From Candidatus Giovannonibacteria bacterium RIFCSPHIGHO2_02_43_16 (GTDB taxonomy: Bacteria > Patescibacteriota > Minisyncoccia > JACPKW01 > UBA11713), in assembly GCA_001778545.1 (NCBI GenBank), contig MFHJ01000034.1:1-12870 (forward strand): a DNA stretch of 12,870 bases, written 5' to 3'. Below are positions 1 to 5,326 of the stretch, in pieces. Position 1 is the stretch's first letter. Every line of letters begins with the position of its first letter. The position numbers and the translations under genes are program-made. The notes under the pieces were generated by a model. It was not told where the DNA came from, did not search any database, and worked only from the letters and a program-made list of their open reading frames with translations.

Positions 1-697
1 CGAAATCCCACCTTCCAGACCACGGCGCCCCTACCCCGGTCGGGGTTGCTTCGACCCAATCAATTCCGTCTTCCGTGTACCAAACATCGTTAAAAACTTT
101 CCGCTTATCGTAATTTACCCCGCCCATCATCCATATCCTTCCGTCAAAAACTTCCGCAGTCTGCCCTTCTCTTGGAGGAAAATCGGCCTTAGCTTTGGCT
201 CTCGTCCAATTTACGCCGTCTTCAGAACTCCAGATGTCATCCACATATCCTCCCGCTTTGCTCCATCCTCCGAACATCCATAATTTATCCTTAAAAAATA
301 CTATCGACATAGATCTCCTCGGCGTCCAGATATTTTTGCTATCAATTTTCGTCCAATTTATACCATCGTCTGAATTCCAGATATCGTTGAAATGCGGGGC
401 AATCCAATACGCGATAAAATGATTTTTATCGACAAGCCCGTTGCCGTTAATCCCTCCAATAAGCCAGATTTTATTTTGGAAAATAAAAGTTTCGTGCGAA
501 TCGCGCGGCGCCCACGGCGCCCCGACCCCAGTCGGGGTCAATTCTTTCCATTCGAGCATTGGCTCTTTGGAAACAGCTTTTTCCTCTCCTTTCACCGCTG
601 GATTATTATCCGTTTTCGGACCATCAACAGACCAAAACGAAAGAACCGCCAGCGCGGCCAGGGCCAATAAAATTTTAAAAATTTCCTTTTTTTCCAT
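1..697 (-). CDS. Kelch-type beta-propeller protein with N-terminal signal/anchor, partial (C-terminus off the window)
   Basis: Reading from ATG at 697 gives 232 codons with no stop before the window edge. Residues 1-4 are MEKK, followed by a hydrophobic stretch at about 7-23, which fits a signal peptide or membrane anchor. A short polar linker runs to about 45. From about 49 there are regular repeats of about 50-60 residues with kelch features: an aromatic-GG turn (GG at 81-82, 143-144 and 192-193), then D-x-W followed by DG-x-x-W (for example DDIWSSEDGVNW at 153-164). Each repeat would be one blade of a propeller. Such domains usually mediate binding, so a surface or periplasm-like role is inferred; no ligand can be predicted. 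The next in-frame Met (47) lies after the hydrophobic segment, so Met1 is preferred. The ATG is only 5 nt after the tRNA-Val discriminator base, leaving no room for an independent ribosome binding site. Two 27-bp near-identical repeats lie in the reading frame. Confidence 0.85.
   Translation of the reverse strand, partial: MEKKEIFKILLALAALAVLSFWSVDGPKTDNNPAVKGEEKAVSKEPMLEWKELTPTGVGAPWAPRDSHETFIFQNKIWLIGGINGNGLVDKNHFIAYWIAPHFNDIWNSDDGINWTKIDSKNIWTPRRSMSIVFFKDKLWMFGGWSKAGGYVDDIWSSEDGVNWTRAKAKADFPPREGQTAEVFDGRIWMMGGVNYDKRKVFNDVWYTEDGIDWVEATPTGVGAPWSGRWDF
20..46 (-). repeat. 27-bp repeat copy A inside the kelch gene
   Basis: This differs at 2 of 27 positions from the segment at 512-538, exactly 492 nt (164 codons) away. 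Both encode the same nine residues, TPTGVGAPW (residues 218-226 here), at the equivalent place in two blades. Each copy contains a GC-rich inverted repeat with a 5-bp stem (ACCCC/GGGGT) and a 4-nt loop. Confidence 0.75.
512..538 (-). repeat. 27-bp repeat copy B inside the kelch gene
   Basis: This is the partner of the copy at 20-46. It encodes TPTGVGAPW at residues 54-62, in the first blade. The two intervening blades have different sequence at this position (around residues 117-127 and 165-176), so the element is not simply a strict blade consensus. Confidence 0.75.
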
Positions 698-702
698 TTG
701 AG

Positions 703-776
703 TGGGCGTGCCCCGATTCGAACGGGGGGCCTTCTCGGTGTAAACGAGACGCTCTAACCAGCTGAGCTACACGCCC
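703..776 (-). tRNA. tRNA-Val (anticodon TAC)
   Basis: The minus strand folds into a 74-nt cloverleaf. It has acceptor GGGCGTG/CACGCCC, D-stem GCTC/GAGC, anticodon stem TCTCG/CGAGA with loop TTTACAC (anticodon TAC, reading GTA codons), a 5-nt variable loop, T-stem CCCCG/CGGGG with the standard loop TTCGAAT, and discriminator A. All stems are fully paired. The CCA end is not encoded and must be added after transcription. It lies 1 nt downstream of tRNA-Arg and 5 nt upstream of the kelch ATG, so the three are probably on one transcript. Confidence 0.97.
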
Positions 777-777
777 G

Positions 778-849
778 TCCCCTCGCGAGGAATCGGACCT
801 CGATCTACTCCTTAGAAGGGAGCTATTCTATCCATTGAACTACGAGGGG
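778..849 (-). tRNA. tRNA-Arg (anticodon TCT) with C at T-loop position 55
   Basis: The minus strand gives a 72-nt cloverleaf. It has acceptor CCCCTCG/CGAGGGG, D-stem GTTC/GAAT (one G-T pair), D-loop containing GG, anticodon stem GCTCC/GGAGT with loop CTTCTAA (anticodon TCT, reading AGA), a 4-nt variable loop, T-stem CGAGG/CCTCG, and discriminator A. CCA is not encoded. The T-loop reads TCCGATT, so C replaces the almost universal T55 (pseudouridine 55). All stems are otherwise intact, so it is probably functional. It starts 21 nt after the stop of the small membrane protein gene with no terminator between. A weak possible promoter (TTCAAC, 17 nt, TATTAT ending at 887) lies in the end of that gene, so either co-transcription with the pil genes or a separate start is possible. 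Confidence 0.93.
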
Positions 850-870
850 AATCAAAACATATTAACTTAT

Positions 871-1182
871 TCACGACGGATCTTCAATAATAAGATTGTT
901 TTTGTAATCGTTGAATTTAATTTTTTTCTCTTCCATTCTTTCGAGTGCCTTGTCAAAACTTTTGGTTTTGAGAGCCGCGGCTTCGGGCAAGTTTTGGCTT
1001 TCGGGCGGATTAAAATAAAAGCGGTAGAAAATCCATCCGTTGAACGCGAAGGCGGCTATGAAAAAAAATATCAAAAACCATATAAATTTTCCCCAGAGTT
1101 TTCCCGGCTCAAGAAAGTGGTTTCTCCCAACCCGATTTGGCTTGAATGAAAATTTTTTTAACTTGGACAGGTTAAAATTCAT
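871..1182 (-). CDS. Small single-pass membrane protein at the end of the pil operon
   Basis: A protein of 103 residues that I do not recognise by sequence. The N-terminal 33 residues are basic (KLKKFSFKPNRVGR and onward). A strongly hydrophobic aromatic-rich helix spans about 34-56, and a polar C-terminal tail of about 47 residues has a likely helical charged part at 74-92 (FDKALERMEEKKIKFND). The basic-in rule predicts a cytoplasmic N-terminus and an external tail. The ATG lies inside the last codons of pilO (11-bp overlap), so translation is probably coupled and the gene belongs to the pil unit. By position it sits where pilP would be in secretin-bearing systems. However, it has no lipoprotein signal (no lipobox Cys) and no visible PilP-like beta domain, so I do not call it PilP. 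An accessory role in the PilM/N/O membrane complex is inference. Confidence 0.75.
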   Translation of the reverse strand: MNFNLSKLKKFSFKPNRVGRNHFLEPGKLWGKFIWFLIFFFIAAFAFNGWIFYRFYFNPPESQNLPEAAALKTKSFDKALERMEEKKIKFNDYKNNLIIEDPS

Positions 1183-1699
1183 AACTCAAAAGTTTAATCG
1201 CGTAAACGGCGTTCCACGGCTCTTTTAAATCTCCGGACTTGGTAATGTTTATCTCCTCAAAAGAAATTTCGTACGGAAGATTCTCCAGAAGGAGAGGAAA
1301 TCTGAAAACTGAAGAAAAATTTCCAGAGGTTTCAAGACGAAACGAAGGCCAGGAATTTTTCTGTCCTGGGGCGAGATTCGCAGATTCAACTCGGACATCC
1401 ACGCCGCCCTCCCCGCCGACTCTTTCAATATTCTCGATAAACTTTATTAGTCCCTCGCGGCCGACGAAGCTTTCTTCCACTAGTTTTCTCTCGTTCTCGG
1501 TATTCGCGATAAAACTTTCGAAAATCTTGAAATCTTTCAACTGGGAATCGAAAGTAAGCAGGCGGTCTTTCGCCTCGCCGGATTCTTCGGCGAGTTTTTC
1601 CAAAGCTCTGTACAAAAACGTAGCGCCAAACATAGAACACAACAGAAGCGTCAGAGATACGGTTAAAAGCGTTTTAGAATTCTTCAGAGTCATTTTCAC
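1172..1699 (-). CDS. pilO: PilO-like inner-membrane alignment protein
   Basis: A protein of 175 residues with the PilO/GspM-type layout: a short basic cytoplasmic tail, one membrane helix at about 9-31, a charged, probably coiled-coil segment at about 32-75 (EKLAEESGEAKDRLLTFDS), then an alpha/beta domain to the end that would form the ferredoxin-like dimer module. Sequence identity with PilO is not obvious; the call rests on this layout and on its place directly after pilM and pilN. PilO pairs with PilN and connects the cytoplasmic PilM to the fibre. The start taken is GTG at 1699, which overlaps the pilN stop (GTGA). ATG at 1693, two codons later, is equally possible. A second reading frame in this segment is a shadow. 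The 3' end overlaps the next gene by 11 bp. Confidence 0.8.
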   Translation of the reverse strand: MKMTLKNSKTLLTVSLTLLLCSMFGATFLYRALEKLAEESGEAKDRLLTFDSQLKDFKIFESFIANTENERKLVEESFVGREGLIKFIENIERVGGEGGVDVRVESANLAPGQKNSWPSFRLETSGNFSSVFRFPLLLENLPYEISFEEINITKSGDLKEPWNAVYAIKLLSYEF

Positions 1700-2235
1700 T
1701 TGAATTCAAGTTTAATCAAAAAATCAATGTTATTTTTCTTAAGAATATTCGAAACCGGCGAATCGACTTTGCTGAAAATGTCTGAATCATTAAGAATCCC
1801 GATGAAAGAGGCCAAATCCTCTCTCGTATTCGCCTTTCCGCTGAGGCTGACTCTTCCCTGCTCTGAAACGTTCTGTCTCGCGAAAGATATTCCGTTTACG
1901 CTCACTCCAGGCGGGATCAAATCAATTATTTTTTTTAAGTCCTCGGGGACGGAACGGTTATTCGCCAAAGATTCTATTACGGATAATCTTGAATTAGTTT
2001 TTTTAATTTTATCGGCGATTTCGTTCATTTTTTCGACCGGCGAACTTGCTCTTAATAAATTTTCCTCACTGATGACGCTTGCTCTTTCTTGATAAAGAAA
2101 AAAATAGGCCGGCGCCATCAGCAACATGGAGAGCAAGAGAACGGCTGAAATCGAAAAAACTGCGACAATCGCAAACCTTCTGAGGCCTTCCCTCTTAACT
2201 TCTTTTTTATCTTCATACGGCAGGAGATTTATCAT
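1696..2235 (-). CDS. pilN: PilN, type IV pilus inner-membrane assembly protein
   Basis: A protein of 179 residues. It starts with MINLLPYEDK, the conserved cytoplasmic N-terminal motif of PilN that inserts into a groove of PilM. A basic stretch follows (KKEVKREGLRR, residues 10-20), then one membrane helix at about 21-47, a charged helical region at about 50-95, and a C-terminal alpha/beta domain (about 97-179) of the ferredoxin-like type found in PilN and GspL. The length is normal for the family. It overlaps pilM by 4 nt (ATGA) and pilO by 4 nt, so the three are translationally coupled, as expected for proteins made in fixed ratio. There is no strong Shine-Dalgarno site at the start; an AAGG lies too far upstream to be convincing. 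The assignment is secure from motif plus context. Confidence 0.93.
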   Translation of the reverse strand: MINLLPYEDKKEVKREGLRRFAIVAVFSISAVLLLSMLLMAPAYFFLYQERASVISEENLLRASSPVEKMNEIADKIKKTNSRLSVIESLANNRSVPEDLKKIIDLIPPGVSVNGISFARQNVSEQGRVSLSGKANTREDLASFIGILNDSDIFSKVDSPVSNILKKNNIDFLIKLEFK

Positions 2236-3323
2236 AAAAATTTTGAAGACCTTAGCGCGAGCCCCAACGCAGTCGCATACGATAAAGATTCGTTCGCGTT
2301 TATCGCGGGTATATATTTGTCAAACGAAGTTATATTTACCCAAGGATTCGCGATCTCGACTGGGAGTTTAAGATCGTATGAAAGGTATTCCGAGAGGCCC
2401 GTCAGATTGGACTCCCCGCCGCATAGATACAATTTTGATATCTCGGACTTTGAATAGTGGGCGTGTTGCGCGTGGTTCTGCCAAAATATCAGGTGCCTGA
2501 AAACTTCCTCTTTGACGGCGGAAACAACTGGAAGAAGGGCATTAAAAACTTCCTGGTTTTCTTTCGTCCGAACGAAACCCCTTTCTTTCTTAAGCCGCTC
2601 CGCGGAAAATAAGTCAACATTGAAAACTTTCGCGAGCGATGCGTCTAAAGATTCCCCTGCCACGCTTACGGTAGAAGTGAATCTTATCATCCCGCCGGAA
2701 ACTATAGCAAAACTGGTTCTGGTGCGGCCGAAATCCATTATCATTACCGTTCCTTCTTCATCTTTCGGCACGATAGATCTTACCAAAGCTTGAGTTTCCA
2801 TTTCAAAAACGTAAGGTCTAAGCCCGATAGCTCTAACTATATTCCTGTAGTCTTCAATAAGTTTCTTGGGCATGGCCACTAAAATTACGTCGAGATGATC
2901 TTTCGAATCAGCGGATTGCGGGACGAGCTCAAAGTCAAAAATCGCGTCCGCTGCGGCGAGAGGAATATGCTCTTCCAGCTGAAGCTCCAAGGCCTCATGG
3001 ACATTCGCCCCTGGCATAGGCGGCATAGTCACTAGGGCCACGAAAACCTTTTCCTCCGGAAGCGATAAAGCTATTTCTCTTCCCTCGAATTCCCCAAGAT
3101 TTGATTTCAAATATTCAATAAGAGCGTCTTTATTAATTATTTCGCCCGACTTGATAAGCCCTTCTGGAATAACCCGAGATCCGAATTTTTCAAGCTCCAA
3201 ATGGCCGTCTTTTAAAACAAGCTCGGCAAATTTAAGAGAGCGGTCGGAAATGTCCAGTCCAAGCACAGGAGGTTCTATATATTTTGGAACAGGGAAGAAA
3301 CGGGCAAGATTTGGCAGATGCAT
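2232..3323 (-). CDS. pilM: PilM, actin-like cytoplasmic pilus assembly ATPase-fold protein
   Basis: A protein of 363 residues with the FtsA/actin-like PilM fold. It has phosphate-1 motif LGLDISDRSLKFAEL (21-35), the PilM-specific segment with LPEEKVF (88-94) and the P-x-M-P region around 101-104, phosphate-2 motif MDFGRTRTSFAIV (196-208), and adenosine motif LYLCGGESNLTGL (298-310). The phosphate-2 motif reads D-F-G-R where D-I-G-A is usual, so a bulky Arg sits near the nucleotide site. PilM is cytoplasmic, binds ATP and the N-terminus of PilN, and links the membrane ring to the PilB/PilC motor. The first 19 residues before the fold include a hydrophobic patch (LARFFPVP). The ATG is 3 nt after the upstream stop, with a GGGAGGAG Shine-Dalgarno-like element about 12 nt before it. 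It overlaps pilN by 4 nt. Confidence 0.95.
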   Translation of the reverse strand: MHLPNLARFFPVPKYIEPPVLGLDISDRSLKFAELVLKDGHLELEKFGSRVIPEGLIKSGEIINKDALIEYLKSNLGEFEGREIALSLPEEKVFVALVTMPPMPGANVHEALELQLEEHIPLAAADAIFDFELVPQSADSKDHLDVILVAMPKKLIEDYRNIVRAIGLRPYVFEMETQALVRSIVPKDEEGTVMIMDFGRTRTSFAIVSGGMIRFTSTVSVAGESLDASLAKVFNVDLFSAERLKKERGFVRTKENQEVFNALLPVVSAVKEEVFRHLIFWQNHAQHAHYSKSEISKLYLCGGESNLTGLSEYLSYDLKLPVEIANPWVNITSFDKYIPAINANESLSYATALGLALRSSKFL

Positions 3324-3326
3324 ATC

Positions 3327-4736
3327 TTATTTTAGCTCCTCCCAAGAAATAGTTGTATATTGATCCGAGGTCCTTGGAAAACTCGGCGGAGGAGCGTAGA
3401 GAAGATTGCCGTCATAATTGATATTCCTCGTCTGGTATCCGGTGCCGTCGGTATAGGCAAATCCGTAGCGCTGGTTGGTCGCTATCATGCCTAAAAGGGT
3501 AATCGTGCTTCCTACATAGCCAGTCCCGCAAGATGAGCCGTAATAATGGCGCCCCACGCGGCCGTTTTGGGCGATAAGCGCGGCGTCTATGCGAAGGGTG
3601 TCGAGGCTTTTCAACCCGACATTGAAATTATTCTGGGCGATAAGCCCAATGACGTCCGAGCCGTCGTAATTTGTGTATAGTATATTATTATTGACCGCAA
3701 TACTCGTTCTTGTGGAAGAGTTATCAGGAAATTTCGCGGAGGAGATGGTCAGGCGCGCGCCGTCGATTTGCCCCTCAACCCACAAATGATCTTCGGCAAA
3801 AATTATGCCGTTTGCCGGGAATTGATGATTCGCGAGAAATGTCTGCGCGCCGCCAGTTGTGTTAATGCTCCACGTGCCCCAGCCTGACTGCGAAGAAGAA
3901 CATCCAGAAGGAGGGCTGACTAAAGAATTGACGCGATAAAGATCAAAAGTGTCATTCGTCTTTAAAACAACACGGTATCCGAGCCCGCCCGAGCCCGCAA
4001 AATATTTTCCGTTCGTCTGCGCGTCTGCTTTCATTTGCGCCAGGTCCGCCGTAAGACCGGCAAAATCAACCGCCGGCACCGGAAATTGCCTGCCGGCCTC
4101 GAACACATCCGGGCGCGACGGCACCTGCGCAGGAGGAAGAGGATCAGTCGGCGAAACGTGGGTATGAACGCCGAACTCATTTCCTCCGGTATGATCGGGG
4201 TCGTCATAGGAAGAAACTGAACTTGTCACTAAATTATGCGCAAGCCCGTCGAAACGTATCCCGCCGTTTGAATGAATCGGCCCAAAAACTTCAGTTCCCG
4301 CGCCAAAGCGCATGGCGGCATTGGCGATGACGGCGTATTTCGCGATAGACGGGATCGCAAGCTTGGTTTGAATTTTTCTCTGCAAATTGGGATTTGCCGA
4401 AATTTTTCCGGTTGACGTTATTGCAACGAGCGTCGAGCCGACGGGAGGAGGAATTATGTCCAAAATATACTGCCCGACAATGTTTCCGTTCTTGTCTAAA
4501 AGATTGTGAACGTAAGGACCAGCGGAGCCAGTCCCGTCTTGGTAGTCGTTCGGGCTATGCGCTAAATGCCAGCGATAATAATCAATCCCGGCTTCAGCGA
4601 TCTCGATTGCAAGTTCGCGCTGGACCGTAATTCTCCCCGCCTGTATCGATACGCTCACAAAACTCGCGATTCCGACCAATACCAAAATTGCTATCGCGGC
4701 GAATACTAAAACTTGGATTAAAAGCTGCCCTCTCAT
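3327..4736 (-). CDS. Large PilX/GspK-like prepilin-type tip protein with beta-helix-like domain
   Basis: A protein of 469 residues. The N-terminus MRG-QLLIQVLVFAAIAIL resembles a class III prepilin leader (short basic leader, Gly, then a 20-residue hydrophobic helix). Position +5 after Gly is Gln, not the usual Glu, and +1 is Gln, not Phe. The segment after it (AEIAEAGIDYYRWHL-like, about 40-58) matches the helix of PilX-type minor pilins. From about 133 there are short hydrophobic strands with Gly/Asn turns, notably at about 308-425 (IIFAEDHLWVEGQIDGARL, DVIGLIAQNNFNV, IDAALIAQNGRVG), suggesting a beta-helix or stacked-strand domain. Two Cys (279, 403) could form a disulfide outside the cell. 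As the third of three prepilin-like genes it is the GspK equivalent by position, a likely fibre tip. The start overlaps the previous stop (ATGA), with AAGG 7 nt upstream. Confidence 0.8.
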   Translation of the reverse strand: MRGQLLIQVLVFAAIAILVLVGIASFVSVSIQAGRITVQRELAIEIAEAGIDYYRWHLAHSPNDYQDGTGSAGPYVHNLLDKNGNIVGQYILDIIPPPVGSTLVAITSTGKISANPNLQRKIQTKLAIPSIAKYAVIANAAMRFGAGTEVFGPIHSNGGIRFDGLAHNLVTSSVSSYDDPDHTGGNEFGVHTHVSPTDPLPPAQVPSRPDVFEAGRQFPVPAVDFAGLTADLAQMKADAQTNGKYFAGSGGLGYRVVLKTNDTFDLYRVNSLVSPPSGCSSSQSGWGTWSINTTGGAQTFLANHQFPANGIIFAEDHLWVEGQIDGARLTISSAKFPDNSSTRTSIAVNNNILYTNYDGSDVIGLIAQNNFNVGLKSLDTLRIDAALIAQNGRVGRHYYGSSCGTGYVGSTITLLGMIATNQRYGFAYTDGTGYQTRNINYDGNLLYAPPPSFPRTSDQYTTISWEELK

Positions 4737-5326
4737 AAGTTATCCTTGATATTCCTAAGCGTTACTCCCGTGGTCATAGTGAAAGGCGCTGGCGCCTTGG
4801 ATGGATCGCTTTGGGCCGTAATAACTATCTTGATAAGCCTGACAGCCGTAGTCGTCACAGGCTGGGAAAGAGGCGAGGAAGCGCCGTCATAAGACGAGTC
4901 GTAATATGAAAATATGGGAGTCGTGGTCGCGTAAACTCCGCGAATCAAATCAACCACAGTTTCATTTGCGGGATTATAGACAAGGGGATTGCCTGTCGGT
5001 ATAAGCACTCCTTTTTTTATGACAGAATTTTGCAGGAAATAGCGAAGGCGCTCTTTTAGGCCGTCGTCGTCTATATCGCTATAGAAAGTCAGGGAAGTTG
5101 AGCTTGCTTCCGCAATTGGATATGAACCTGTGGAAGACGGCGAAGTTGAACGGAGCTCGGAAGAAATTTGTTTCAGAGCGACACGGACTTCCTGCTGGGT
5201 TGAAAGGTCCGATCCGATTATGCGCGAAAGAGAAAAAATATCGACAAAAAAACTGCTGATGACTATGCTAACGAGCCCTACGATAAAAATCACTACGAGA
5301 ATTTCAATTAAACTAAATCCCTTCAT
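4733..5326 (-). CDS. Minor prepilin, PilW/GspJ-like
   Basis: A protein of 197 residues with a textbook class III leader: MKG-FSLIEILVVIFIVGLVS, with cleavage after Gly3 giving N-terminal Phe and Glu at mature position 5. The hydrophobic helix runs to about 32 and continues into a polar helix (about 38-60, STQQEVRVALKQISSELRS), which together form the pilin alpha-1 spine. The C-terminal domain is rich in Ser/Thr and short strands. The sequence YSDIDDDGLKERLRYFL at 82-98, with its acidic loop, is typical of PilW/GspJ-type minor pilins and could bind Ca2+. There are no cysteines. It overlaps the genes on both sides by 4 nt (ATGA), so all three prepilin-like genes are translationally coupled. It needs a prepilin peptidase (PilD), not encoded here. 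A role in priming or capping the fibre is inferred from family and position. Confidence 0.88.
   Translation of the reverse strand: MKGFSLIEILVVIFIVGLVSIVISSFFVDIFSLSRIIGSDLSTQQEVRVALKQISSELRSTSPSSTGSYPIAEASSTSLTFYSDIDDDGLKERLRYFLQNSVIKKGVLIPTGNPLVYNPANETVVDLIRGVYATTTPIFSYYDSSYDGASSPLSQPVTTTAVRLIKIVITAQSDPSKAPAPFTMTTGVTLRNIKDNL

Noticed and set aside
835..1149. Plus-strand open frame of 104 codons across the tRNA-Arg end and the small membrane protein gene.
   Set aside because: It starts inside the tRNA gene, lies opposite a better supported coding gene and has no ribosome binding site.
1239..1703. Plus-strand open frame of 154 codons opposite pilO.
   Set aside because: It is the antisense shadow of pilO; its protein is Ser/Arg-rich with no recognisable features or start signals.
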